This document shows positions 25,055 to 34,359 of a DNA stretch of 64,000 bases, one piece after another. The position numbers and the translations under genes are program-made. This stretch comes from JANQMY01 sp965227095 (GTDB lineage Bacteria > Pseudomonadota > Alphaproteobacteria > JANQMY01), in the NCBI GenBank assembly GCA_965227095.1, contig CBDDFL010000001.1, forward strand, positions 1,798,001-1,862,000. The letters run 5' to 3'. The number at the start of each line of letters is the position of its first letter. Within the stretch, counting starts at the first letter, position 1. The notes below the pieces were generated by a model. It saw nothing but the letters and a program-made list of their open reading frames with translations. It did not search any database and was not told the origin of the DNA.

Positions 25055-25702
25055 CTATTTCTCCTCCTCCAGCAGCCATAGCTCAACAATGTGCGCAGAC
25101 TGAGCAATCCAGACCGATGCCTGGTCCCGTTCACTGGGCGCGGCATTTTCGTTGGCTAGGGTTGCAACAAAATCACCGGCCGCTTTTTCAATTCCCGCAA
25201 TGTAGTCTGGCCACGGACCGCCGCCTTCCGGTTTCATGTCAGATGCTTCCAAGGCGGATAATTTTGAATTGATGGCCTCTATTGCTGGGTCATAGCGTAG
25301 CCGCGTCGTAGTTGACGAAAAAACCGCTGGTGGATTTTCAAGTTGGGCAAGGCTGCGATAGACAATCAAATAAGGCGGCAACATTTCACTATCAAAACCG
25401 CGAGATGCGCCTTCTATCCATGCGGCGACGCCCTTATCCTCGCAGTCGCGTTCTGCAAGAGAGCGCTTAATTTCATCACCTAGTAAAGCGCGCCTCGTTT
25501 CCGGCCAACGTTCCATGTCGCTCAAGTTCAGAGCCCGCAACGCGCTGGCCTGCCATGGCTTTAAGAGGTCGCATTCAAGGCCACGTGTCGCGATTGCTTC
25601 TAGAAAAGCAGCGGACCGTACCGATGACGGCACCGGCTGTGCGACTGCAACGGTGATGAGAGCGGTGTAAAGCACAACAAGATATTTGAAGAATTGATTC
25701 AT
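25055..25702 (-). CDS. small exported hypothetical protein
   Basis: 215 residues with a signal peptide (MNQFFKYLVVLYTALITVAV then AQP). The mature part is mostly helical and acidic, ends EEEK, and has two cysteines (GLECDLL, ERDCEDKG) that could form a disulphide. No family recognised. The start was placed at the ATG followed by the hydrophobic signal; the longer frame adds only a basic stretch. It is followed after one base by the FG-GAP-like exported protein, suggesting a two-protein periplasmic unit, and lies 97 bases downstream of glnE on the same strand. Confidence 0.65.
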   Translation of the reverse strand: MNQFFKYLVVLYTALITVAVAQPVPSSVRSAAFLEAIATRGLECDLLKPWQASALRALNLSDMERWPETRRALLGDEIKRSLAERDCEDKGVAAWIEGASRGFDSEMLPPYLIVYRSLAQLENPPAVFSSTTTRLRYDPAIEAINSKLSALEASDMKPEGGGPWPDYIAGIEKAAGDFVATLANENAAPSERDQASVWIAQSAHIVELWLLEEEK

Positions 25703-25799
25703 TTTCTTTCTCTTTCTGCCTCGGCGTTCTTGTTTTATCGACGATTTGATGGGTGCCCTCAAGGCGGAACGGTTGATAAGCGGAAATTAATCTCTCTGG

Positions 25800-28790
25800 T
25801 CAGTCGACATTGTCTATCAGGTCGTTGAAATGTTGTGTGGTCTTGGCTTTCAGATCCGCCAAGTGTTTTTCCAGTTTTTCAAATGAGTCGAAAGATAACC
25901 GCCTATACAAAGTTGTTTTGACCCCCTTGGTAAGGTGTGAAGATGTGGGGGGTGTCTCATACGCAATGTGGATGAGCTGACTTAACTGTTGGAGGAAACT
26001 GTAGGTTCTGGAAAGATCGCGGTACTGAATATTTGTAAGAATTCGTTTTCCGCGTAACCTTGTGAGTGTCAAAGGTATGTTTTCTCGATCCGTCAGCGAG
26101 AACTTCGTTATGTTCGACAAGTAAAGGCAAGCCCCAATCAGCTCAATGTCCATGATGCCCCCTTTGCCGTATTTGAGGTCCCAAAGACTCTCATGATTAG
26201 TAGACTGATCAATGCGTTGTTTTAGAGTTAGAACATCTCGCTTCAGTGTTTCCGCGGTCCTTGGTCTTTCGACGGTCTTCTTTAGGTCACGTTGGACGGC
26301 CCGTCTGAAAGATGGCACACCTGCAACCGTGCGGGCCTTTAACAGGGCGATCGTTTCCCAGGTCTCGGCACTTGAGAGGTGATACTGTTTGAAGGAGGCC
26401 CATTCAACGGTGACCGGCCCGGCCCGCCCGGATGGGCGTAATCGAAGGTCAACGTCATAGAGCTGACCTTCAAATGAATGAGATCCCAATGCGGAAACGA
26501 CCATTCGCGAAAAACGGGTAAAATAGTTTTGCAGGGTAAGAGGTTCGGGGCCATCGGAAACCCGGTCTTTTTCTTTTCCGAAGGCGCGGTACAAGAAAAC
26601 CAAGTCAAGGTCGGATGTGGATGTCATTTGCCGCGATCCCAAACGCCCAAGGCCCAACACACAATGTTCTGTATTCTTGATTTTGCCGTGCTGATTGACG
26701 AACTCGCTCCACGCGCGATCATAAACAGCGCTGACTACGGTTTGTGCAATCGACGTGTAATGTCGTGCGGCCTCCGACGGATTGAGAGAGCCATTTAAGA
26801 GCTGGAGGCTCACGAGAAAGCGCTGTCTGCTCGTCCATCGCTGCGCGTGCAGCAACCAGTTTTCAAAAGATTGGGTGTCGATAACCGAGTGTTTGAAGTC
26901 AGTGGTCAAACCTTGATCGAGTTTCAATCGCCTTTTACCTGGCGGAATCATCAAAGTGCCGATCAAGTCGGGAAAGCGCGCCAGCCGTTTCGACAACCGC
27001 GGTGCTCGCGCCAGGAGTTTGGCAAGTTCCGCCAGCACTCTTGGATTATGCCGAAACAGGGCAAATATTCGGCCACCGTCTGGAAGTTTTCCGATGAGGT
27101 CGGCAAATTCTAGAAATGCCGCGTCAGGGTCGCCGCTATTGGCAAAAGCGACAAGCAAGTCGGGGATGACTTTAGTGAGAAGTTCGCGTTCTGCTTCCGT
27201 TGCCGTGGCCTTCAATTGACCACGATGCCATTGGCGTATGACATCGCAGATGACAGGACCTTCCTTGAATCCTAACCGTTCAAGCGTCACAAGCGTGGCT
27301 GGGTCGTCTTCTACGCCAGTGAACACCAGCGGACCTTGCGTGAGGGAGACCGGTTCCGAGCCCTTAAACAGGTTTTCGAAATGCCGCTCGACATTTGATA
27401 AATGAGTTAGCAAACGGGATTTCAAATGGCGGATGCTCCGCTCCCCATGAAAGAACGCGACTCTTTCTAATGAGGGGCGGTCCGACGGCATGGTATGTGT
27501 CTGCTGATCGTCAATCATTTGCAATCGATGTTCGAGTTGCCGCAGATACCGATAGGCCGCTGTCATATGCGTGAGGGTTCGGCTATTGATGTGTCCCTCT
27601 CGCAGGAGGACGCGGAGCGCAGCAAGAGTACCTCTGATTTGCAGGTCGGGCTGGCGGCCGCCATAAATCAACTGCTGCGTTTGAACGAAGAACTCGATCT
27701 GCCGAATGCCACCACGCCCAAGCTTGATGTTTTGCCCTTCGAACGCAATTGTTTGCGACCCGGCGTGGTATTCCAGCTGTCCCTTAATCGCTTGTATGTC
27801 CTCAATCGCCAGAAAATCCAGCGATTCACGCCACACAAATGCCGAAAGCTCTGTCAGAAAATGGTCAGCACTCTGCATATCGCCGGCGACAGGGCGCGCT
27901 TTGATCATGGCGGCACGTTCCCAGTTTTGTCCGAAATCTCGATAGTATTTTTTGGCGGCGGTTGTTGAGATCGAAACCTGGGTGGACCTCGGATCCGGCC
28001 GCAATCTGAGATCAACGCGAAAGACATAACCTGTTGGCTGAGTAGATTGGAGAGCGTGCACCAGAGCTTTAACCACCCCGATTGCGAAGCTATTTGGATG
28101 CTCTTTCACCCGAGCGCCCAACTTGGTTTCATCAAAAAAGGCGATGATGTCGATGTCGCTCGAATAGTTTAGTTCGCGGCCGCCAAGCTTCCCTAGGCCG
28201 AGGATAAACAGGCCCGAACCAACTTCTGGATACTGAGCGTCTTCCGGGAAATACATCCCTTTTCGCGTTGCGTCGAAAAGGATGGCACGCACTGTTTGTT
28301 GCAGAACCACGTCCGCGAAATCCGATAGTCGACGGACGACCTGATCCACATCCCAGGCGGATGACAAATCGGCGAGCGCCACAGCTACGGCGACTTTCTG
28401 GCGGCTTACTCTTATATGTTCTTCAAACGCCGCAAGTGTTCCGTTTTCGGTTGCCTTGATTGATTCCAAAAGAAGCTGAAACCCGGTGTCTGCATCATTC
28501 AACAGTGGGGTGACGAGCGTTTCGGGAGTTCGAAGTATAGTACGCGTGAGGAAGGGGCTATTACCAAAAACACCTCTCAGTAGCGCTTGCAGGGGACGGC
28601 TCTCGATCTTGTTGGCGAGCCGTTGTGCCTCCGGCAGGTTTGACGTGCGTAAGCTGTCTTTGAGGGATTCCAGGGCGGACTGAGCGGCGCGCACATTCGA
28701 AGGACGCGGCACCCCTAATTTGGGTTGGTCCGCATAGAGGTCCGACAAAAAGGCATGCAGTTGTGTGAGCCAATTGGTCACGTTTGACAC
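25800..28790 (-). CDS. glnE: bifunctional glutamine synthetase adenylyltransferase/adenylyl-removing enzyme
   Basis: 996 residues, full length for alphaproteobacterial GlnE. The N-terminal nucleotidyltransferase site is GLGKLGGRELNYSSDIDIIA near residue 200 (deadenylylation), and the C-terminal one is GLGRLGSRQMTSTSDLDLV near 720 (adenylylation); both keep the paired DxD aspartates. The linker is helical. It attaches or removes AMP on glutamine synthetase in response to PII and glutamine, tying it to the adjacent nitrate locus. The start is a GTG at 28790 without a strong ribosome site. Divergent from the hydrogenase operon across 294 bases. Confidence 0.95.
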   Translation of the reverse strand: MSNVTNWLTQLHAFLSDLYADQPKLGVPRPSNVRAAQSALESLKDSLRTSNLPEAQRLANKIESRPLQALLRGVFGNSPFLTRTILRTPETLVTPLLNDADTGFQLLLESIKATENGTLAAFEEHIRVSRQKVAVAVALADLSSAWDVDQVVRRLSDFADVVLQQTVRAILFDATRKGMYFPEDAQYPEVGSGLFILGLGKLGGRELNYSSDIDIIAFFDETKLGARVKEHPNSFAIGVVKALVHALQSTQPTGYVFRVDLRLRPDPRSTQVSISTTAAKKYYRDFGQNWERAAMIKARPVAGDMQSADHFLTELSAFVWRESLDFLAIEDIQAIKGQLEYHAGSQTIAFEGQNIKLGRGGIRQIEFFVQTQQLIYGGRQPDLQIRGTLAALRVLLREGHINSRTLTHMTAAYRYLRQLEHRLQMIDDQQTHTMPSDRPSLERVAFFHGERSIRHLKSRLLTHLSNVERHFENLFKGSEPVSLTQGPLVFTGVEDDPATLVTLERLGFKEGPVICDVIRQWHRGQLKATATEAERELLTKVIPDLLVAFANSGDPDAAFLEFADLIGKLPDGGRIFALFRHNPRVLAELAKLLARAPRLSKRLARFPDLIGTLMIPPGKRRLKLDQGLTTDFKHSVIDTQSFENWLLHAQRWTSRQRFLVSLQLLNGSLNPSEAARHYTSIAQTVVSAVYDRAWSEFVNQHGKIKNTEHCVLGLGRLGSRQMTSTSDLDLVFLYRAFGKEKDRVSDGPEPLTLQNYFTRFSRMVVSALGSHSFEGQLYDVDLRLRPSGRAGPVTVEWASFKQYHLSSAETWETIALLKARTVAGVPSFRRAVQRDLKKTVERPRTAETLKRDVLTLKQRIDQSTNHESLWDLKYGKGGIMDIELIGACLYLSNITKFSLTDRENIPLTLTRLRGKRILTNIQYRDLSRTYSFLQQLSQLIHIAYETPPTSSHLTKGVKTTLYRRLSFDSFEKLEKHLADLKAKTTQHFNDLIDNVD

Positions 28791-29039
28791 CGGCTATCGG
28801 CTAGAGACCTGGAGAGGGATGAAACGCAAAAGTGGTACTCTCCTATTTTGTACTCTTTGAAGAAATGAACCATCGCCATTTGTCCAGAATAGCTTCATAC
28901 TATCGGTCATGTCATGGGACCCTTCCTTCCGTAACATAGTCGATCTGGTCCGCTAGCGTGAAGGGCCTGCTCACATCTATGCGGTCGGTAACAGTCATGC
29001 TTTTGTCTTATGTCAATGTAGAATCCGACACGTCGTCTA

Positions 29040-29053
29040 TTGAGACATTTCAA
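29040..29053 (+). promoter_or_regulatory. FNR/CRP-type half-symmetric box upstream of the hydrogenase operon
   Basis: TTGAG-ACAT-TTCAA matches 8 of 10 defined positions of the FNR/FixK box TTGAT-N4-ATCAA. It ends 31 bases before the first hydrogenase codon. That is close for an activator at -41.5 unless the leader is very short or the true start is later, so the role is uncertain. Confidence 0.35.
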
Positions 29054-29084
29054 ACACTGATCGACTTCTTTTTTTGGGGCGAAC

Positions 29085-30263
29085 ATGGTCGCTGCCGACC
29101 CAGCTGACGGTAAGGTTGAGATTGGCTCTCGAGGCCTGCTGGCCCGACACGACTTCAATCGACTCATCGACGCCGTACGTGGCGCAGGCTATGCGCTTAT
29201 TGGTCCGACTGTTGAAAATGGGGCCGTCGTCTATCAGGAAATTGAGACAGACGCGGTCTTGCCGGAGGGAATTGCCACCCAACAGGGACCGGGATTTAAT
29301 CGGCTTGGTGCGCGGAGCGACAAGGCGCTGTTTGGTTATGTATCTGGTGCCCAATCTTGGCGCCCATTTCTGTTTCAGCCAAGCCGAACGCTCTGGCGGG
29401 CGCAAAAAACCGGCGATGATATCGTTATTGATCTGCCATCAGATGAAACACCACAACTCGCGTTTCTAGGAATGCGCGCCTGTGAGCTTTCGGCCATTGA
29501 TCTGCAGGACAAGGCATTGATGCACAACGATATGCCGGATCCGGACTATTCGCAGAGACGTTCTAAGGCACTTTTCATTGCGGTGAACTGTGGAACGGCG
29601 GGGGAGAATTGTTTTTGCGTCTCTACCGGCACGGGGCCTGGTGTGGAAACGGGCTTTGATATCGCGCTCACCGAATTGTTGGATGACCGGCGACATGATT
29701 TTCTCGTGGACGTTGGCTCCGACGCCGGAGCCGCTATCGCCGCACAACTTCCTTTGCGTGCGGCCGAGGCTGCTGATTTGAAAGAGGCCGAATGCGTGGT
29801 GGCCGAAACGGCCAGGTCCATGGGGCGGCATCTTGAGATGGATGGTCTCAAGGAAATACTTCAAGGCAATCAAGCCCATGCGCATTGGTCGACGATAGGC
29901 GACAAATGTCTTGCGTGTGCTAACTGCACACTCGTATGTCCAACATGTTTCTGCCACATCACAGAGGATGTGACCGACCTTGATGGTGCTGCCGCCGAAC
30001 GCCACCAGCGCTGGGATTCGTGCTTTTCACTGGAATTCTCGCATCTTCATGGCGGTTCTGTGCGTCCTACCGTGGCATCGCGCTACCGTCAGTGGATGAC
30101 ACACAAGCTAGCGCATTGGGTGGATCAATTCGGATCGGCCGGCTGCGTCGGCTGTGGCCGTTGCATCACCTGGTGTCCGGCGGGTATCGATATCACCGAG
30201 GAAGCTGCTGCACTGAGGCAATCTCTGGAAGGATCTCAGGAACATGAAGATCAAAACACTTGA
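29085..30263 (+). CDS. [NiFe] hydrogenase beta subunit (HyhB-like, two [4Fe-4S])
   Basis: 392 residues. The N-terminal 270 residues match the coenzyme-F420-hydrogenase-beta-like/HyhB domain (LGMRACELSAIDLQDKAL near residue 128). The C-terminal part has a ferredoxin pair: CLACANCTLVCPTCFC near 275 and CVGCGRCITWCPAGID near 355. In group 3b enzymes this subunit passes electrons between the small subunit and the flavin subunit. It overlaps the next gene by 20 bases. First gene of the hydrogenase operon, so promoter elements should lie in 28791-29084. Cytoplasmic. Confidence 0.9.
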   Translation: MVAADPADGKVEIGSRGLLARHDFNRLIDAVRGAGYALIGPTVENGAVVYQEIETDAVLPEGIATQQGPGFNRLGARSDKALFGYVSGAQSWRPFLFQPSRTLWRAQKTGDDIVIDLPSDETPQLAFLGMRACELSAIDLQDKALMHNDMPDPDYSQRRSKALFIAVNCGTAGENCFCVSTGTGPGVETGFDIALTELLDDRRHDFLVDVGSDAGAAIAAQLPLRAAEAADLKEAECVVAETARSMGRHLEMDGLKEILQGNQAHAHWSTIGDKCLACANCTLVCPTCFCHITEDVTDLDGAAAERHQRWDSCFSLEFSHLHGGSVRPTVASRYRQWMTHKLAHWVDQFGSAGCVGCGRCITWCPAGIDITEEAAALRQSLEGSQEHEDQNT

Positions 30264-30717
30264 AGAAGAAATCGCGGAACATCCCTTCTTTGAAGGGTTG
30301 AGCCCGCAAACCTGTGCTCTCATCGCCGGCTGCGGCCGTAACGTCCAATTCGGCGCGAACGAAACCATCTATAAATTGGGTATGCCTGCCGATACATTCT
30401 ACGTCATTCGTCAGGGCAATGTGGCTCTTGAAATGCCGGTGGCGGGAAAACCGATGATGTTTGAAACCGTCGATGGAGACAACATCTTGAATGCGGGCTG
30501 GCTGGTTGCTCCGTATACATGCCGGTCTGATGCACGCGCGCTCGACCAAACCCGTGCGATTGCGTTCGATGCGGTTTGTTTGCGGGGAAAATGTGATGCC
30601 GATCCGGCGGTGGGATATGCGTTGATGAAACGTTTCGTGCCCATTGTGTTGGAGCGCTTAAACCATGCGCGATTACAGGCGATGGATGTGTACGACGGGG
30701 GAAACATCAGCGGATGA
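30244..30717 (+). CDS. cyclic-nucleotide-binding-domain protein of the hydrogenase operon
   Basis: 157 residues comprising a single Crp-like cNMP-binding domain (MPADTFYVIRQGNVALEMPV near residue 42). The phosphate-binding cassette is not obviously conserved and the chain stops before any helix-turn-helix, so it cannot bind DNA in the Crp manner. It sits inside the hydrogenase operon, overlapping the beta gene by 20 bases and the flavin gene by four, which suggests a structural or ligand-sensing subunit of the complex. Function not established. Confidence 0.8.
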   Translation: MKIKTLEEEIAEHPFFEGLSPQTCALIAGCGRNVQFGANETIYKLGMPADTFYVIRQGNVALEMPVAGKPMMFETVDGDNILNAGWLVAPYTCRSDARALDQTRAIAFDAVCLRGKCDADPAVGYALMKRFVPIVLERLNHARLQAMDVYDGGNISG

Positions 30718-31559
30718 CCATATCTGCCGGTTCCAGTGAACCGTATCACCCCCATTTTTGGCGCATCGTGGAAAAAACCATAGAGACATCGGATGTGGCC
30801 ACATTGGTTCTGCAGCCGAACGCTGATGTGGCCGCCATTGAGTTTGCGCCCGGGCAGTTTAACATGCTGTATGCGTTTGGATGTGGGGAAGCGGCAATCA
30901 GCATTAGCGGTGATCCGGCCGACAGTAGCAGTCTTGTTCACACAATCCGGGCCGTTGGTTCTGTAACGCGCCCCCTGACCGACCTCGAGTGCGGTGATCT
31001 GGTGGGAGTGCGTGGGCCTTTTGGCAGCGCATGGCCAATCGCAGAAGCTGAAGGCAAAGATCTTTTATTGATCGCGGGGGGCTTAGGCCTCGCGCCGCTC
31101 CGGCCGGCGATCTATACGATGCTGAGACATCGCGCGGCATTCAATCGGGTTTTGATTTTCATAGGCGCTCGGGACCCAGACAATTTGTTGTTTCAAAGTG
31201 AAGTCGCTGATTGGAGCCGCCGTCTCGACCTTGAAATCAAAGTTACTGTTGACCGGGCGGGTCAGGATTGGCGCGGAAATGTTGGCGTGATCCTGCGGCC
31301 GATCAGCAGCGCCGAGTTTGACCCGCAAAATGCTGTCGCTTTTATTTGTGGTCCGGAAATCATGATGCGTTTGTCCGCGGAAACGCTGATTGGCCGTGGA
31401 ATGCCCAGCGAAGCGATCCATGTCTCGCTTGAACGCAATATGAAATGTGCATTTGCACGGTGTGGGCATTGCCAATATGGCCCCCATTTTGTGTGTAAAG
31501 ACGGGCCCGTATTCCGGTTCGACCGGATACGCCCCCTTCTCGAATTGCCAGAGATCTGA
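30714..31559 (+). CDS. [NiFe] hydrogenase gamma subunit (FAD/NAD(P)-binding, HyhG-like)
   Basis: 281 residues of the ferredoxin-NADP reductase type. It has FAD domain residues about 1-110 (FAPGQFNMLYAFGCGEAAIS), the NAD(P) domain (LLLIAGGLGLAPLRPAIYTM near 105) and a C-terminal [2Fe-2S] motif (MKCAFARCGHCQYGP near 242, with FVCKDGPVF). It carries hydride transfer between NAD(P)H and the hydrogenase Fe-S chain. Overlaps the preceding gene (ATGA) and is 4 bases from the small-subunit gene. Whether NAD or NADP is preferred cannot be read with confidence. Confidence 0.92.
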   Translation: MTISAGSSEPYHPHFWRIVEKTIETSDVATLVLQPNADVAAIEFAPGQFNMLYAFGCGEAAISISGDPADSSSLVHTIRAVGSVTRPLTDLECGDLVGVRGPFGSAWPIAEAEGKDLLLIAGGLGLAPLRPAIYTMLRHRAAFNRVLIFIGARDPDNLLFQSEVADWSRRLDLEIKVTVDRAGQDWRGNVGVILRPISSAEFDPQNAVAFICGPEIMMRLSAETLIGRGMPSEAIHVSLERNMKCAFARCGHCQYGPHFVCKDGPVFRFDRIRPLLELPEI

Positions 31560-31563
31560 GTTA

Positions 31564-32349
31564 ATGCGTGCAAAAAAACCGAAATTGGCTGTTTGGAAGT
31601 TCGCATCGTGCGATGGGTGCCAGCTGTCTATTCTGGATTTGGAAGACGAACTATTGACCCTCGCCGACACCGTGGAGATTGCGTATTTTCTCGAGGCGTC
31701 GAGCAAAACCGTGGACGGTCCTTACGATCTTTCTCTGGTTGAAGGGTCAATCACAACGGCTCATGATTCGGAGCGTATCAAAGAAGTGCGTCGGATTTCC
31801 CGTAAACTGATTACCATCGGCGTCTGTGCGACGGCGGGGGGAATTCAGGCCTTACGCAATTTCGCCGATGTGGAGGAGTTCAAGAAAGCTGTATACGCGC
31901 GTCCCGACTATATCGACAGCCTGGCGCTTTCAACACCCATAGCGGACCATGTGCATGTGGATTATGAGTTGCGCGGATGCCCGGTCAACAAACAACAACT
32001 TCTCGAGGTTGTTGGTGCCTTTGTCTTTGGGCGAAAGCCCATGGTGTCCGCCGACAGTGTATGTGGCGAATGTAAGCGCAGAGGTACGATTTGCGTAACG
32101 GTTGCGGAAAACAAGCCTTGTCTCGGGCCTGTCACTCATGCCGGCTGCGGCGCGATATGTCCTGCGTTTGGGCGGGCTTGTTATGGCTGTTACGGTCCCA
32201 GTGATACGGCCAATATGCCGGCTGTGACACGAATTCTGAAAGACCAAGGATTGTCGGACGACGAGATCCTGCGCATTCTGCGCACCTTCAATGCCTATGC
32301 ATCCGAATTCCGGGCCGAAAGTGAAAAATATGACGCGACGCAAGATTAA
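31564..32349 (+). CDS. [NiFe] hydrogenase small (delta) subunit, group 3b type
   Basis: 261 residues. The proximal cluster ligands start at C16 and C19 (KFASCDGCQLSILDLEDELL region) and continue with GVCATAGGIQ near residue 92 and RGCPVNKQQLL near 138. The C-terminal half has CGECKRRG, CLGPVTHAGCGAICPAFG and CYGCYGPS for the medial and distal clusters. There is no Tat signal, so it is cytoplasmic, as in 3b NAD(P)-linked hydrogenases. The ATG was chosen because upstream residues belong to the flavin gene frame region. It overlaps the large-subunit gene by 20 bases. Confidence 0.92.
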   Translation: MRAKKPKLAVWKFASCDGCQLSILDLEDELLTLADTVEIAYFLEASSKTVDGPYDLSLVEGSITTAHDSERIKEVRRISRKLITIGVCATAGGIQALRNFADVEEFKKAVYARPDYIDSLALSTPIADHVHVDYELRGCPVNKQQLLEVVGAFVFGRKPMVSADSVCGECKRRGTICVTVAENKPCLGPVTHAGCGAICPAFGRACYGCYGPSDTANMPAVTRILKDQGLSDDEILRILRTFNAYASEFRAESEKYDATQD

Positions 32350-33637
32350 TGTTCAATATCTCGCGCGTGTTGAGGGCGAGGGGGCGCTCAATGCCGTGAT
32401 CACGGATGGCGTGGTCGAAAAGGTAGAACTGAACATATTTGAGCCGCCGCGTTACTTCGAAGCGCTTCTTCGCGGGCGAGAGTTTACGGAAGCGCCGGAC
32501 ATCACGGCCCGCATATGCGGTATTTGTCCAGTGGCCTATCAGATGAGTGCCGTGCACGCGATGGAAAGCGCTTGTGGCGTTGTCCTGCCGGACCCTCTGC
32601 ACGAGCTGCGTCGTCTGCTTTACTGTGGCGAGTGGATTGAGAGCCACGTCTTGCACATATTTATGCTGCACGCACCGGATTTTCTTGGATGTCACGGCGT
32701 GGTTGAGATGGCAAAGGATCATGGGGATCTGGTGCGCCATGCTTTGCGCATGAAAAAAGCGGGTAATGCCATCGTCGCTGCGGTTGGCGGGCGCGAAGTA
32801 CATCCGGTGAACATACGGGTTGGCGGATTTTATCGGGCCCCGTCGAAAGCATCGCTTCGGGCGTTAAAGGATGAACTTCTTTGGTCGCGGGACCAGGCGG
32901 TGGAAACCGTAAAGTGGGCCGGTCGCCTGCCGTATCCTGATTTTGAACGGGACTATACCTTGGTAAGTTTGCGTCACGACACGGAATACCCCATGAACCG
33001 CGGGCGCATTGTTTCTAACCGAGGTATGAACCTGCCGGTCAATGAATTTGAAGACTATTTCGAAGAACACCACGTTCCCCATTCAACGGCACTGCACGGC
33101 CGCACCAAGGATAACGAATCCTATTTGGTGGGACCGCTTGCGCGTTATGCCCTTAACTCCGACCGGCTTCCCGATCATATTGCCGCGTTAGCTGTCGAGG
33201 CTGGGTTGGAGGCCGGTTGCCGTAACCCTTACAAAAGCCTTATCGCGCGGGCCGTTGAAACCCTTTACGCATTCGATCTTGCCCTACACATAATTGAGAC
33301 TTATGAGCCGCCGTCGATATCATCGATCGACGTCACGCCATGCGATGGGAGCGGTCAATGGGCAACCGAAGCACCCAGGGGAATGCTCTATCATCGATAT
33401 GCCATCGGATCAGACGGGCTTATAAAGGACGCCAAAATCGTTCCGCCCACATCTCAGAATCAACCCTCCATAGAAGAAGATGTCCGGGGTGTAATTGAAA
33501 AAAATCTGTCGATGGAAGATGACGATTTGCAACATCGTTGTGAGCAGACCATTCGCAACTACGACCCTTGCATCTCATGTTCAACGCATTTTCTGAAGCT
33601 CAACATCGAACGGAAAAACAGCAGCGGTCTGACATGA
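32330..33637 (+). CDS. [NiFe] hydrogenase large (alpha) catalytic subunit, group 3b type
   Basis: 435 residues. The active-site L1 motif RICGICP has C63 and C66, and the L2 motif DPCISCSTH has C414 and C417, so all four NiFe ligands are intact. Fifteen residues (FLKLNIERKNSSGLT) follow the final His and would be removed by the endopeptidase encoded next. It splits or forms H2 coupled to NAD(P). The overlap with the small subunit (20 bases) and with the protease gene (ATGA) indicates coupled synthesis. Confidence 0.95.
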   Translation: MTRRKINVQYLARVEGEGALNAVITDGVVEKVELNIFEPPRYFEALLRGREFTEAPDITARICGICPVAYQMSAVHAMESACGVVLPDPLHELRRLLYCGEWIESHVLHIFMLHAPDFLGCHGVVEMAKDHGDLVRHALRMKKAGNAIVAAVGGREVHPVNIRVGGFYRAPSKASLRALKDELLWSRDQAVETVKWAGRLPYPDFERDYTLVSLRHDTEYPMNRGRIVSNRGMNLPVNEFEDYFEEHHVPHSTALHGRTKDNESYLVGPLARYALNSDRLPDHIAALAVEAGLEAGCRNPYKSLIARAVETLYAFDLALHIIETYEPPSISSIDVTPCDGSGQWATEAPRGMLYHRYAIGSDGLIKDAKIVPPTSQNQPSIEEDVRGVIEKNLSMEDDDLQHRCEQTIRNYDPCISCSTHFLKLNIERKNSSGLT

Positions 33638-34092
33638 GCGATTTGTTGATAGGTGTCGGGAACCCCGTGCGGGGTGATGACGGCGTTGGATGTTTCGTTG
33701 CAGAACAGGCGTCCAAAGCAGCGCCTAACCTCGATGTGTTGATATCCAGGGGGGACCCCGCGGAATTGTTGGATGCATGGGGTGGCAAGCGAAAGGTTGT
33801 CATCGTTGATGCTTGCGTGAGTGGCGCGACACCAGGAACCCTTCACCGGTTCGACGCGTGTGCGGGACCATTGCCTTCGGTCTTCGGCGAAGTGTCCACA
33901 CATGGCGTTGATCTTGGTGCATCGGTCGAAATGGCCCGCGCGTTAGACGGCCTTCCAAGCGAACTTATTATCTATGGCATAGAGGCTGTTCAGGCGGCGC
34001 ACGGCACTCCCATAACACCCCGCGTTTTGGAGGCGGCACAGTCCTTGAGCCAGCGCATCCTCGAAGAATTTACGCCGCAAGTGGAGGGTTAG
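33634..34092 (+). CDS. hydrogenase maturation endopeptidase (HycI/HyaD family)
   Basis: 152 residues beginning MSDLLIGVGNPVRGDDGVG, the conserved start of the M52 peptidases with the first nickel-recognising acidic residue in RGDDGVG; a later DACVSG near residue 57 supplies the second. It removes the C-terminal tail of the large subunit once nickel is in place. The start overlaps the large-subunit stop by four bases. Confidence 0.93.
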   Translation: MSDLLIGVGNPVRGDDGVGCFVAEQASKAAPNLDVLISRGDPAELLDAWGGKRKVVIVDACVSGATPGTLHRFDACAGPLPSVFGEVSTHGVDLGASVEMARALDGLPSELIIYGIEAVQAAHGTPITPRVLEAAQSLSQRILEEFTPQVEG

Positions 34093-34095
34093 GTC

Positions 34096-34359
34096 GTGCA
34101 CGAAGCGTCGCTCATGAATTCTCTAATGGCAAAGATTGACGAGATCGCGGCTCGCGAAAAAGCGAACCGGGTGAGTGCGGTCGAAGTATGGCTGGGTGCG
34201 CTGTCTCATATGACGCCTGAGCATTTTCGAGAACATTTCGATATTGCCGCCAAAGGATCGATCGCGGAAGGGGCAACCCTTATTACCGAGGTCTCAGAAG
34301 ACATTCATGACTCGAACGCTGAAACCATATTGTTAAAGAGTATCGAAACAGAGGGCTGA
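34096..34359 (+). CDS. hypA: HypA-like nickel chaperone lacking the zinc-binding domain
   Basis: 87 residues from a GTG start. It keeps the HypA N-terminus (nickel-binding Met-His-Glu start, HEASLMNSLMAKIDEIA) and the nickel domain through HFDIAAKGSIAEGATL, then goes directly to the terminal strand (ETILLKSIETEG). Normal HypA is about 113-118 residues with a CxxC...CxxC zinc domain between these parts; this protein has no cysteine at all. No frameshift is evident, and the frame overlaps hypF by one base. It may still bind nickel through His2, but the zinc domain used to contact the hydrogenase or sense pH is gone. Confidence 0.88.
   Translation: MHEASLMNSLMAKIDEIAAREKANRVSAVEVWLGALSHMTPEHFREHFDIAAKGSIAEGATLITEVSEDIHDSNAETILLKSIETEG

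Noticed and set aside
34096..34359. HypA shortened by a frameshift or sequencing error
   Set aside because: The frame continues to the normal HypA C-terminal strand and overlaps hypF by one base, so an in-frame deletion is more likely.
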